A stretch of 64,000 nucleotides of DNA from Methanosarcina sp. UBA289 (GCA_002496565.1 DAKJ01000018.1:455772-519771); one strand, 5' to 3'; shown: positions 26,050-35,232, counted from the first letter of the stretch. Made by a program: numbers and translations. The notes: generated by a model from the sequence alone, not told the origin.

Positions 26050-27810
26050 ATGACAATCAGGACACTTTTTATCATATTGACAATTTTGTTTTTTCTATCT
26101 TCCTTCACGACAGCAACAACTGAAAATATAGACAAAGGAGAAACATCAAGCAACTATACCGTAACACCGTCATTTGATACTGAAATTGGACTAGCTAAAA
26201 AGAATGTAGACGCTCTGGCAGCCTACAGTTTTGATTCCAACATGCAATATAACAACACATCTATACCTTTTGATGTTTCTCAAACTAGACTTGAAAACTC
26301 AACTCGAACTATATCTTCTTTTGGAGAACGAAAAATTGGAAGTCAGAATGCTGCTGAAGCTTCCCTATTTATAAAAGATGAAATGGAAAAAGCAGGCCTG
26401 CAGGTTTCTCTGGACAATTTTTCCGCGAGGATACGTACACGGGACTTCAATTACTGGAACGTAAGCGGCACAAACGTAGTGGGAATTAAAGAAGGAAAAG
26501 CTCTTAAAGATGAGATTATTCTCGTAACCGCACATTATGATTCAAGAATAATTGTACCTCCAGAGTCAGGTTTGAAGGATATTTTTGATTCTGAGATAAG
26601 AAAGCCCTATCTCTGGCCAGTCTGGTCCGACACCTATGTTTGCGAATCGGCCAACGGAACCGGAGCGGATGACAATGCCGGAGGGGTTGCCTGCATGCTT
26701 GAACTTGCAAGGGTCTTGCAGAATGAATCATTTGACAGAACAATATATTTCATTGCTTTTTCTGGAGAAGAATACAATCTTCTTGGCAGCCAGGCCTGGG
26801 TAGAAGCCCATCCTGAGTTGAAAGATGATATTATTGCGGTTGTTAACGTGGATTGCGTGGGAAACGAACCTCTCTACGTGTGTTATCTCCCCCAGTATGC
26901 CTGGCTTAAAGATATTTTTGAAAACGAAGCAAAAAACTCAGAAATCAAAATTCAATCTGCGCTTATAGAAAGAGGAGATCATGAAATCTTTTGGGAAAAC
27001 CACATCCCTGCAGTAGTCCTATGCCATCATAACTACGAAGGTCATGATAATTTCCACAAATTGAGTGATACAGTTGACAATATCGATTTTTCGGTTATCA
27101 GGAATGCAAGTACTCTGGCTGCCAGAAGTGTTATTTATCTTGCAGATCCAGATGAGAGTCAGGCTCCTCTCGTTAATGTTTCCAATCTGGAGGTTTCAGA
27201 AGCTTCATTTGAACTAACCTATAACGTCTCCGACCCCGAGAGTACTGTGGAAGTCTTTTTTGATAATCAGAGCCTGGGAAATCTCCGATCAGGCAGAACC
27301 TTTTCGCTTCCGGAAGGAGAACATACCATCAAAGTTCTGGCAACCGACCATTATGGGAATAGAGGTACTGAGAGCATAAATGTTGTAAATAAGGAAAATC
27401 AAAACAGAAGTTCTGAGCCTCATCATCAGGAAATAGAGAGCTCTGAGAACGAGGTAAATTATATAATTGGATATTCTCCAGAAAATTCCATGGACTCAAA
27501 CAGGACTCTTTATTATTATCTGGATAATTTCGGGCCTCTGTACCCAGGGAATCTTTTGATTCTTACTCCCGGCAGTCATAATCTAAAAATATGGTCAGAA
27601 AATGAAAATGGAACTGTGTTTATGGAGAATAAAACTTCTGATTTTAGAAAATATTCCATTGAACGAGTCCAGATAGATAACCCATTCATGGATCGTAAAA
27701 ATCCTCTTATCTTCATCTCAGGTGTATTTGTAAGTTTGACTATTATTGCGTTTTATGGGAAGCGGGTAAAAAGAAAATTATTGAATCTAAAAGGTTCTAA
27801 AGATGAATAA
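26050..27810 (+). CDS. Secreted, membrane-anchored M28 family aminopeptidase
   Basis: 586 residues. The signal peptide (LFIILTILFFLSSFTTAT) and next 40 residues resemble the small secreted protein 20846..21307. The M28 domain (about 80-365) keeps all zinc ligands: His in TAHYD, Asp in GADDNAGG, Glu-Glu in FSGEEYNLLG, Asp in VNVDCVG and His in DNFHKLSDT. A beta domain follows (about 385-545, with PLVNVSNLEVSEASFELTY and DHYGNRGTESINVVN), then a C-terminal membrane anchor (FISGVFVSLTIIAFYG) and a Lys/Arg tail. It should act outside the cell as a zinc aminopeptidase or carboxypeptidase. Only a weak ribosome binding site precedes the ATG. Confidence 0.88.
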   Translation: MTIRTLFIILTILFFLSSFTTATTENIDKGETSSNYTVTPSFDTEIGLAKKNVDALAAYSFDSNMQYNNTSIPFDVSQTRLENSTRTISSFGERKIGSQNAAEASLFIKDEMEKAGLQVSLDNFSARIRTRDFNYWNVSGTNVVGIKEGKALKDEIILVTAHYDSRIIVPPESGLKDIFDSEIRKPYLWPVWSDTYVCESANGTGADDNAGGVACMLELARVLQNESFDRTIYFIAFSGEEYNLLGSQAWVEAHPELKDDIIAVVNVDCVGNEPLYVCYLPQYAWLKDIFENEAKNSEIKIQSALIERGDHEIFWENHIPAVVLCHHNYEGHDNFHKLSDTVDNIDFSVIRNASTLAARSVIYLADPDESQAPLVNVSNLEVSEASFELTYNVSDPESTVEVFFDNQSLGNLRSGRTFSLPEGEHTIKVLATDHYGNRGTESINVVNKENQNRSSEPHHQEIESSENEVNYIIGYSPENSMDSNRTLYYYLDNFGPLYPGNLLILTPGSHNLKIWSENENGTVFMENKTSDFRKYSIERVQIDNPFMDRKNPLIFISGVFVSLTIIAFYGKRVKRKLLNLKGSKDE

Positions 27811-27937
27811 AAATAAAGGCTCCGTTCATACCAAAAAATTTTATTTATTCAACTTTTATAATGATATTTTTATTCTCAAAATCATGTTTTTAAGTCCTCT
27901 TACTTCAAATATTATCTTAAAACACTAATGGATTAAC

Positions 27938-28036
27938 CTGTATATTCAAAATTCGAACGGGTTATATGGGAAATCTGGACTTATAAGAAGGTCTATGGGT
28001 ACAGAGTGACTGGAACAGAAGCTTATATGATTTTAG
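27938..28036 (+). pseudogene. 3' relic of the small PPC-like secreted protein
   Basis: CTGTATATTCAAAATTCGAA and the following 80 bp match the 3' end of the gene at 20846..21307 (region coding LYIQNSNG to the stop) with small indels that break the frame. It shows that cassette B once had the same small protein before the M28 gene took its 5' part. Confidence 0.6.
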
Positions 28037-28077
28037 AATTTAAACTTATAATAAAATTGTCAAAGTATGAGCCAGCT

Positions 28078-28806
28078 ATGTGGAAGATAAATTTATTTTT
28101 TGTTTTGATCCTGAGTACTGTCACAGGTATAACCGGTGCAGACACCGGAGAATATACCGTTGGTCCCTGCCCATCCGATGAAGAACTTGAAAAACTGGGC
28201 GACGCTGTTGACATGAGCGGTGCTGACGTGACGTACTCATTCTGGGAATTTCCTTTGTCAATCAAAATCGCTTACATAATCGGGTATTTGACTGTTTTCT
28301 TTTCCTTTTTCAAACTGGCTCCCATAATTCTTGGTCAGATAAGGAGCCTAAGTAAAAATGTCAACAAAAAGAGAATTATTAATTATGTGCTGAATAAGCC
28401 AGGGTGTACTCCATCAGAAATTTCAAGAAACCTGGAAATTAGCCTGGGATCTATAAGATATCAGATCAAAACACTCAAAGCTGAAGATAAATTGATCTTA
28501 ACGAGGGAAGGAAAGTTCACAAGAGCCTTTCAAAATTCCAACGCCTTCACAAAAAACGATAAAATAATTGTATCACATCTTAAAGGCAGTACAAGAAAAC
28601 AGATACTACTTAACATTCTGGAAAATCCTGATATTACAAATCAGGAAATCTCAGAAAAGCTGAACTTAGACAAAAGCACTACTCACTGGCATATACAAAA
28701 ATTAAGGGAAGACAATGTTATTTTCTCTGAAGTAGAAGGCAAGTTCACAAAATGTTTTGTGAATCCAGCTGTGGAGCCGGAGTTGCTGAAATGGCTCAAG
28801 TACTGA
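28078..28806 (+). CDS. Membrane-anchored regulator with two winged-helix domains, copy B
   Basis: 242 residues, paralogue of 21344..22072 with the same order: signal-like segment (LFFVLILSTVTGITGA), short outside region, membrane segment (IKIAYIIGYLTVFFSFFKL) and two winged helices (NYVLNKPGCTPSEISRNL; LNILENPDITNQEISEKL). The winged-helix parts are nearly identical to copy A, so both may bind the same sites; the outside and membrane parts differ more. The ATG at 28078 aligns with the copy A start; the open frame to GTG 28006 runs into the relic of the secreted-protein gene and is not used. Confidence 0.82.
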   Translation: MWKINLFFVLILSTVTGITGADTGEYTVGPCPSDEELEKLGDAVDMSGADVTYSFWEFPLSIKIAYIIGYLTVFFSFFKLAPIILGQIRSLSKNVNKKRIINYVLNKPGCTPSEISRNLEISLGSIRYQIKTLKAEDKLILTREGKFTRAFQNSNAFTKNDKIIVSHLKGSTRKQILLNILENPDITNQEISEKLNLDKSTTHWHIQKLREDNVIFSEVEGKFTKCFVNPAVEPELLKWLKY

Positions 28807-28985
28807 AACGGCTCAAATATAAACTTTGAGCAGCCTTTTCTTAATGTTTGAAAAAAAGAAAACTAGATAGCTGCAAGGGATACATTAATTATCTAGTCCA
28901 TGTTTATTCGTAAAGAGTGTGACGCTTCATTTTGTCAGTTTTCTATGAATCAATTAAACCTTGGCTTTATACAGTATTTTAATAA

Positions 28986-30179
28986 TTAAAACACAGGAAT
29001 CAATCCCGGATTATCTCCTGTAATACACTCTCCGCCTTTAGAAGTTACTATAAAAGTATTTTCAATTCCTACTATTCCTACATTTTCAATTTCTTTTTTA
29101 TGTGCGAGGACAAATACCATTCCTTCCTGAAGGGGTTCATCAAAGCCTTCTGCAATCACAGGCAGCTCATCAATTAGCAGTCCGACTCCATGTCCCAGGA
29201 ATTTTACTTTACGATTTCCAAAACCCATAAAGCTCTGTAGGAATTCCGAATCGAGCTTATTCGTTATGTTAGTATAGATTTCCGAGGGAATCGCACCGGG
29301 TTTCAGCATTGATGCAGCTTCGTTCTGTATGTCCACGCATTTATTATGGGCATCTATGGCAGATTGCGGAAGTGAAGAACCAAACATGTATGTTGTTGTT
29401 TTATCCGTGTTATAGCCTTCAACCCCGCATCCGACGTCAATGAATACCAGATCTCCTTTCTTCAGCTTTCTGTCCCGGCTTCCAATCAAGGGAACCGCAG
29501 GACTCATTCCGTAAATTCCGCCAGGCCCGTTAAAATAAGAAGGATAAATAGAGCTTTCACCAAAACAGACATTTCCCAGGAACATCTCGGTATCGAACAT
29601 TCCGAAACGACATAATCCGTCATGACCTTCTTCGACCATAACTGAAAATAGTTCGGTTGCCAGGTCTGTCTCACTCATTCCTTCCTGCAGCATTTCAGGT
29701 ACAAGATCTTCCAGCACATGCTGATGAATCCTGCCGGCTTCTCTTGTCAGTGAAAGCTAATATTCGCTTTTAATTGCTCGGACCGCGCAAAATTGGGGAT
29801 CTATCGGCTTGAAACTTTGAAAAGGAAAGTGTTTTCGAAATCTCTGGTATAAAGCCAGGGGAACAACCTCAGTTTCCAGATATACTGTATCCGGAAGCCC
29901 GCTTATGCTCTTTGCGGCATCACGAAAACTGTTCATAGATTCTATATTTGGAAATAAGGATTCATCCAAGGCTCTTTCATAGCTGCGGCGTACCCAGAGG
30001 GTTGTTTCTCCGTGTTTAGGGATGATCAGCATTCCATCCTGCATCGTCCCCGTAAAATAATAAAGATTAATTTTGCTGAAAACAACAGCCATTTCCCATT
30101 CGGGACTCGAAATATCCATTCATTTCCTAAAGTTTCTCATCCGGTTTTTCAGTTCAGTTAAAGGTACTTTTTTGATCAT
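28986..30179 (-). pseudogene. M24 (Xaa-Pro dipeptidase-like) peptidase with in-frame TGA and TAG, copy B
   Basis: A full-length family member can be read in one frame from ATG 30179 (MIKKVPLTELKNRMRNF) through the creatinase N-domain to the catalytic C-domain, but TGA (30120-30122) interrupts after residue 19 and TAG (29757-29759) lies between the domains. The TAG replaces a GAG present in copy A. An ATG directly after the TGA (30119) could restart a 377-residue protein if TAG is read as pyrrolysine, as Methanosarcina can do. Against function, one metal-ligand Glu is lost (ALEPKK of copy A reads VLAHKK here); the other ligands ([29 protein letters not shown]) remain. Confidence 0.7.
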
Positions 30180-30508
30180 GGGAATCCCTTTACTAAGTTA
30201 TCTGTTATCAATTATAGAAGTGTAACCTATAATAGAAAACTTGGCATGAATTTATGGACAGATGTACATGATAAATAGATGTACATAGTAAACGTATATA
30301 ATAATTTTATTTTTTCACAACGAAAATAACATTTTTCGCAGTGATTTGTTAAAAAACGATATTTTTTGCAGAGATTTTGTAAAAAGATAAAAAGTGACTC
30401 TTAGTAATGAAATCTAAGTTCATATCTCAAAAAGGAAGAAATAATTAGAAAGGAAACAAATTGAAAAGGAAAAAGTAAAAACAAAAGGCTTTTTGAAAAG
30501 GGGATATC
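30180..30508. other. Intergenic region
   Basis: AT-rich. Two similar blocks (AACGAAAATAACATTTTTCGCAGTGATTTGTTAAAAA-type, near 30317 and 30355) are a short imperfect repeat; no gene is seen. The promoter of the DUF2284 gene presumably lies here. Confidence 0.35.
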
Positions 30509-31048
30509 ATGTTAGGAAAATTCGAGGATCTTATCGAAAAGGCATCAGGAATGGGGCTCAAGGCTTATTTTGTGGATGCAGGAGATATTCCGGTTGAGAA
30601 CAGGATTGCTCTAAAATGCGCTTACGGCTGTAGGGGTTACGGAAAGAGATTGAGCTGTCCGCCTAATGTTATGTCGGTTGAGGAGTTTAGAAAAATCATT
30701 GAAGAATATAATAGTGCGCTTCTACTTGTCGATGAACGTGATACTTCACAGGTGTCGGATGTCCTTGAAGCCTGGGGAGAAATTCGCAAGGACTCTTTCC
30801 ATAAGATGTTAGAGCTTGAACAGGAAGCTTTCAGAGAAGGTTTCACTTTTGCACATCTCCTTAGACCCGGCTCATGCAACGAATGCTATACTTGTAATCT
30901 TGAAAAGTGCATAAAGCCGGAGTTGAGACGTTTTGCACCTGAAGCTGTAGGAATAAACCTTCAGAAAGCAATGGAAAAGGCAGGACTCGTACTTGAATTC
31001 TGCAATCCTGAGAAAACTGTATGTGTCGGAGTTTTACTTCTTGAATGA
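30509..31048 (+). CDS. DUF2284 family Cys-rich metal-binding protein
   Basis: 179 residues. Conserved DUF2284 features are KCAYGCRGYGKRLSCPPNV near residue 37 and a second cluster SCNECYTCNLEKCIKPELRRFAPEAVGINL near 125, together about nine Cys. The family is a predicted metal- or Fe-S-binding protein of anaerobes, often annotated as a metal-binding protein of unknown role. AAGGGGATATC provides the ribosome binding site for ATG 30509. No operon partner: 260-300 bp separate it from the genes on either side. Confidence 0.88.
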   Translation: MLGKFEDLIEKASGMGLKAYFVDAGDIPVENRIALKCAYGCRGYGKRLSCPPNVMSVEEFRKIIEEYNSALLLVDERDTSQVSDVLEAWGEIRKDSFHKMLELEQEAFREGFTFAHLLRPGSCNECYTCNLEKCIKPELRRFAPEAVGINLQKAMEKAGLVLEFCNPEKTVCVGVLLLE

Positions 31049-31360
31049 AATTCTAGTAAGGGTTCAGGTATGAAAAAACAAAACCAAAGAGAGAAAAAGA
31101 TTAAAATTTTACCTTTTAATTTGGGGAAATACTCAAAGTAATTGTAAGAATTCTGAATAGAAATTTCGGACTGCCATAAATAATATCACAATTTAATTCG
31201 TTATCGTCGCCTAGTTCATTATCGTATTTAGTTTATTATCGTATTTAGTTTATTATGACCGTTCAATTCGCTATCCTAATTTAATTGCTGAAGACAGAAG
31301 TTATATTAACTCTTGGACAGATTTTATGGAAGATATAGAAAACTGGAGGTTTTGTTTAAA

Positions 31361-32068
31361 TTGAATTCTGAAAAATTAAAAATAGCTGTTCTTGGAGGAA
31401 CCGGAAACATAGGGGAGGGAATGGTGCTCAGACTAGCCCTTCAAAACCTTATGCCTGAAGGTGTAAAGAACGAAGTAATTATAGGTTCCAGATCCAAGGA
31501 AACTGCCAAAGAAGCCGCAAAACAAGCTTTATCCGAGCTTGAGAACTGCGGGTTTGATACATCTGGGATAACCATTACAGGAAACAGTAACCTTGAAGCT
31601 GCACAAGCAGCCAAAATAATAATTCCTACAATTCGTTTTGACTACGTTTTACCTCTGCTGAACGATATTCGTGAGGCTCTTGAAAACAAGATTTTGATCA
31701 CTCCTGTAGTCCCGATGGTAAAAGAAGGAGACCTTTTTGTATATAAACCTCCGGAAGAAGGTTCAGCCGCTCTTGCAATTCAGAAAAATGTTCCGGCTTC
31801 TACAAAAGTTGTTGCAGCCTTCCACAATATCCCGGCAGGAAAATTGAGAGATGTTGTCAAGTGTAAGGCCGTACACCATGCACTGGTGTGCAGTGATGAT
31901 GCTGAAGCAAAGAAGCTGGTAATTAAACTTACAGAGCATATGGGATGCCTTAAACCCCTGGATGGAGGCTCCCTTAAACAAGCAAGTACTATGGAATCAC
32001 TTACACCACTACTGATTAATCTTGCAAAACTCAATGGACTTAAAGACCTCGGAATAAACTTCTCCTGA
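31361..32068 (+). CDS. npdG: F420H2:NADP+ oxidoreductase
   Basis: Moves hydride between reduced coenzyme F420 and NADP+, giving NADPH for biosynthesis (for example the glutamate and citrate-derived pathways here). Signs are the N-terminal Rossmann motif KIAVLGGTGNIGEG, the 2'-phosphate-binding stretch IIGSRSKE and the C-terminal LKPLDGGSLKQASTMESLTPLLINL typical of the family. The frame is open from 31313, but GGAGG at 31344-31349 followed by TTG at 31361 gives a 235-residue protein, the normal family length, so the TTG start is preferred. It is transcribed alone. Confidence 0.88.
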   Translation: MNSEKLKIAVLGGTGNIGEGMVLRLALQNLMPEGVKNEVIIGSRSKETAKEAAKQALSELENCGFDTSGITITGNSNLEAAQAAKIIIPTIRFDYVLPLLNDIREALENKILITPVVPMVKEGDLFVYKPPEEGSAALAIQKNVPASTKVVAAFHNIPAGKLRDVVKCKAVHHALVCSDDAEAKKLVIKLTEHMGCLKPLDGGSLKQASTMESLTPLLINLAKLNGLKDLGINFS

Positions 32069-32560
32069 TAAAACCTTGTAAAATAGCGACAGAAATAAAA
32101 GAAGAAGCAGCGAAGGGAAGATTTGGAATTTGGGAAAAGGAATATCCTTTTGAAAACTTATTTTTATATAATAGTAGGAATAATATATGTAAGCACAGAT
32201 GGCACAGATTTTAAGGAAAAATGTGAAACAAGAATCTCTGCCTGAATGCAAAAAAAGAAACCTGAGAACTAATGCTTGCCTATCTGGATCCAAATTCTTT
32301 ACCCCTGCTATTGAACTCTAGCAAATTTAGCTTATGTTAAATATTATGAGATTAATAGTCAACATGAGAAAAATCTGGAAGAAAAAAGCTGATTGAAGAA
32401 TCTAGAAAAGGACTAATTACGGGAGAATTTGTCAGGAAATACCTGTTTATCGTAAAATCCAAAAATCGCTTTCAATTGCAGAGTTTTCTCTTGATTTCAT
32501 TATTTTTGTTACCTTTCTTTTCTAAAAATGATGATCAACTAAATCAGACAGTGAACCTGT
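32069..32560. other. Intergenic region upstream of hdrCB
   Basis: About 490 bp, AT-rich, no gene on either strand. A TATA-like TTTTTATATAATAG lies near 32160, far from the hdrC start. Confidence 0.35.
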
Positions 32561-33046
32561 ATGAATGAAAAATTGCCAAAAGTGTTAAAGGCTGCGGGAC
32601 TTGACATACTTTCCTGCATGCAGTGTGGCACATGCACAGGTAGTTGTCCTTCAGGAAGGCAGACCGCGCTTAATACGCGAAGAATTCTTAGAGATGCACG
32701 CAAAAATAGGGTAGCAATTCTCTCCGATGATGCCCTCTGGCTCTGTACTACCTGTTATACCTGCCAAGAACGCTGCCCGCGTAATATACCAATTACCGAG
32801 GCCCTCCTGGAGCTCAGGAGACTTGCAATAAAAGAAGGTTTCATGCTTCCAGAACACAGGAAAATATCGGAAATGGTCGTGGAGTTCGGGCATGCAGTCC
32901 CTCTAGACAAAGAAACAAAGCAAAAGAGGGAAGAACTCGGGCTTGACCCAATACCTGAGACTGTCCAGAAGTATCCTGAAGCCCTACAAGAGCTAAGGAA
33001 TCTTCTCAAAGCATGTAAATTTGACGAGATCGTGGCTCAAAAATAA
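32561..33046 (+). CDS. hdrC: Heterodisulfide reductase subunit C (soluble type)
   Basis: 161 residues, cytoplasmic. Two classical [4Fe-4S] motifs, CMQCGTCTGSCP (about residue 19) and CTTCYTCQERCP (about 65), mark HdrC, which passes electrons from HdrA to the catalytic HdrB for reduction of CoM-S-S-CoB. It lies 11 bp before hdrB. No hdrA is in the window, as in other Methanosarcina loci where hdrCB stands alone and hdrA is elsewhere. The copy number label (1 or 2) cannot be settled from sequence alone. Confidence 0.92.
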   Translation: MNEKLPKVLKAAGLDILSCMQCGTCTGSCPSGRQTALNTRRILRDARKNRVAILSDDALWLCTTCYTCQERCPRNIPITEALLELRRLAIKEGFMLPEHRKISEMVVEFGHAVPLDKETKQKREELGLDPIPETVQKYPEALQELRNLLKACKFDEIVAQK

Positions 33047-33057
33047 GGAGGCAGAAT

Positions 33058-33960
33058 ATGGAAAAACTATCGCTATTTCTTGGATGCATTGTACCCAACC
33101 GATACCCAGGAATTGAAAAAGCAACTAAATTCTGCCTGGAGAAGCTTGATATAGACGTATCCGACCTGCCAGAAGCTTCATGCTGTCCTGCTCCAGGAGT
33201 CTTTAAGTCCTTTGATAAAGCAACCTGGCTTGCCCTTGCCAGTCGGAACATAGTTCTTTCGGAAAAACTAGAAAGGGATATTCTCACAGTCTGCAACGGT
33301 TGCTATGGCTCCCTGGCAGATGCTAATTTGGAGCTGAAAAAGGACCCTGAGTTAATGGCGTGCACAAACAGGTGCCTTAAAGAGATCGGCATGGAGTTCA
33401 AAGGTACTGTCGAAGTAAGACACATAATTGAATTCCTATATAAAGAAGTTGGGCCTGAAGAACTCAAGGAATATATCACAACCCCACTTGACCTTAATGT
33501 GGCACTGCATTACGGATGTCACCTAATTAAGCCTTCAAGAGATCGAAAACTTGGAGAAACAGAGGCTCCAGTTTTTTTTGATGAACTTGTTGAAGCTACA
33601 GGTGCAAAAAGCGTAGACTATACCGACAAAATGATGTGCTGCGGAGCAGGAGGAGGAGTACGCTCAGGCCATGCCGTCGAGTCCCTTAAGATGCTCGAGC
33701 ATAAACTAGCCTGTATTAGGCAAGCAGGCGTTGACTGTATTGTTAATGCATGTCCTTTCTGCCACCTGCAATTTGACAGAGGACAGCTCGCAGTCAATGA
33801 AAAATTTGGAACAGATTACTCGATCCCTGTCCTTCACTATTCTCAGCTACTGGGCCTTGCTCTTGGTTTTTCCCCATACGAACTGGGAATAGAACAGAAT
33901 GCAATTCAGAACATTGAGTTTCTTGCAAAGATATACGAGATCAGCGCAGGTTTAAGATAA
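33058..33960 (+). CDS. hdrB: Heterodisulfide reductase subunit B (soluble type)
   Basis: 300 residues. Two CCG domains that hold the noncubane [4Fe-4S] clusters are visible: first CxnCCP (ASCCPAPG) with CNGCYGSL, second MMCCGAGGG with NACPFCHLQF. This subunit reduces the CoM-S-S-CoB heterodisulfide, the last step that regenerates methanogenic thiols. In the first domain the usual CCG reads CCP, as often seen in HdrB. AGGAGG before the ATG gives a strong ribosome binding site, and it is in an operon with hdrC. Confidence 0.93.
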   Translation: MEKLSLFLGCIVPNRYPGIEKATKFCLEKLDIDVSDLPEASCCPAPGVFKSFDKATWLALASRNIVLSEKLERDILTVCNGCYGSLADANLELKKDPELMACTNRCLKEIGMEFKGTVEVRHIIEFLYKEVGPEELKEYITTPLDLNVALHYGCHLIKPSRDRKLGETEAPVFFDELVEATGAKSVDYTDKMMCCGAGGGVRSGHAVESLKMLEHKLACIRQAGVDCIVNACPFCHLQFDRGQLAVNEKFGTDYSIPVLHYSQLLGLALGFSPYELGIEQNAIQNIEFLAKIYEISAGLR

Positions 33961-34077
33961 AAGTCAGGTAAAAAAGTCTGAAATAAAAAATCTCGAGTAA
34001 AAATTAAAGATAAAAATAGTAAAAAGGAATTTACTTATTCATAAATCTGGAATTAAAGATATATATCTATCATTAAT

Positions 34078-34527
34078 TTATCTGTTATCCTGCATATACC
34101 AGAGACACTTCTGTCTCCATTTGCAGGTTCCACAGACATCTTCAATGTCAGATGTGTTATTAAGTAGTGAATTGACTAACCTGAAGGCTTCATATGCCTT
34201 CATAATTGTTCCTTCTTTTATCTTTAATTTCTCCATAACAACAAGATCCATATTCCTGATCTCGCGAGAGCTATTTGACTCCTGCGCAGCGCATTCTCTT
34301 TTGCCTGGGCAGGAAGCACAGATTACATCACATTCAGATACCAGTTCCAGAAGTCTTGAAGGAAAAGCCTTTATGTCTGAAATTATGGCCCGCAGATTGG
34401 CCACAAAAACCGGGCTGTATCCATATCCTTGAAAACCCTGTATGCAGCAAAGGTGATGAGCTCTAATCTTCAGGCATTTAGATTCGGTTTTAGCATGAGA
34501 CCCAGAGGTGTTCGATTTTTTGAGCAT
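34078..34527 (-). CDS. DUF1284 family protein
   Basis: 149 residues. The hallmark of DUF1284 is clear: LKIRAHHLCCIQGFQGYGYSPVFVAN near the N-terminus, then Cys pairs CDVICASCPGKRECAAQ and CGTCKWRQKCLW. At least nine Cys suggest metal or Fe-S binding; the function is unknown. TTGGAG seven bases before the ATG at 34527 decides the start over TTG 34539. It follows the DUF1847 gene by 38 bp on the same strand, so the two probably form an operon. Confidence 0.85.
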   Translation of the reverse strand: MLKKSNTSGSHAKTESKCLKIRAHHLCCIQGFQGYGYSPVFVANLRAIISDIKAFPSRLLELVSECDVICASCPGKRECAAQESNSSREIRNMDLVVMEKLKIKEGTIMKAYEAFRLVNSLLNNTSDIEDVCGTCKWRQKCLWYMQDNR

Positions 34528-34565
34528 GTATTTCTCCAAGACTTGAACTCAAAGAGCAAAAGAAT

Positions 34566-35099
34566 TCATTCAATAACATCGATTTTTGAATCAGCTAGCT
34601 GTGGTAATTCTTCAACAGGCAGTGCTATAGAAGGAGCTTCAGAGTATTTTGCAAAGAGGATGTCATAGCCTGTTTTAAGCCCCAGCATGATGTTGAGGTT
34701 CGTAAGGTCATCATTCAGGAGAAGAGCCTGGCCTATAGGATTGCAGACTGCTTCAAATTCCAGATTCTCGGATTTTTTAATTCCAAGACTAGCTTTTTCA
34801 AAACTGCAGACTTTACAGCAAACCGAAAATACCTCAAAATATCTAGAGAGAATATCATAAACCAGCCTGGCTTCTCGCTCATACTCAATACAGAAAGCGA
34901 CGCCTATTTTTGTATACCCAAGCCTTTTTGCATAAATAGCTATCTCTTCTAGTTTTGTTCTTTTTACATTATCGGATTCAAGCCAAGCAGAAGTCTGGAT
35001 TGATTTCAGATTGTCGCCTGTATACTCAAGCCCAGATTTAATGACAGAACAGTTTTTGCCTCTTGTACATTCCTTAATCCGGCATAACGCGCACTGCAC
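34566..35099 (-). CDS. DUF1847 family metal-binding protein
   Basis: 177 residues, starting with GTG behind GGGAG. It begins CALCRIKECTRGKNC, the Cys motif that defines DUF1847, and contains KRLGYTKIGVAFCIEYEREA and the later Cys region VCCKVCSFEKASLG, with CNPIGQALLLNDDLTNLNIMLGLKTGYDILF near the C-terminus. It is a predicted metal-binding protein common in anaerobes, without a known reaction. First gene of a pair with DUF1284. Confidence 0.87.
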   Translation of the reverse strand: MQCALCRIKECTRGKNCSVIKSGLEYTGDNLKSIQTSAWLESDNVKRTKLEEIAIYAKRLGYTKIGVAFCIEYEREARLVYDILSRYFEVFSVCCKVCSFEKASLGIKKSENLEFEAVCNPIGQALLLNDDLTNLNIMLGLKTGYDILFAKYSEAPSIALPVEELPQLADSKIDVIE

Positions 35100-35210
35100 A
35101 CTTTTTTCTCCCGGGTTTTTAACATGAATAAGAAATTATAGTCACAGATAAGCTGTGAAGGTATAAATAATTCTACGAGGATTTTTGAAGAGACTTGCGC
35201 CTCAGGAAGC

Positions 35211-35232
35211 AAGCCTTTTTAAAAAAAGGCTT
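35211..35232. terminator. Inverted repeat between divergent genes
   Basis: AAGCCTTTTT (35211-35220) and AAAAAGGCTT (35223-35232) are perfect complements with a two-base centre. It lies upstream of both flanking genes, so it may be regulatory rather than a terminator. Confidence 0.35.

Noticed and set aside
30120..30122. TGA as selenocysteine codon in the M24 gene
   Set aside because: Methanosarcina lack selenocysteine insertion; an ATG follows directly, so it is a stop or marks a shifted start.
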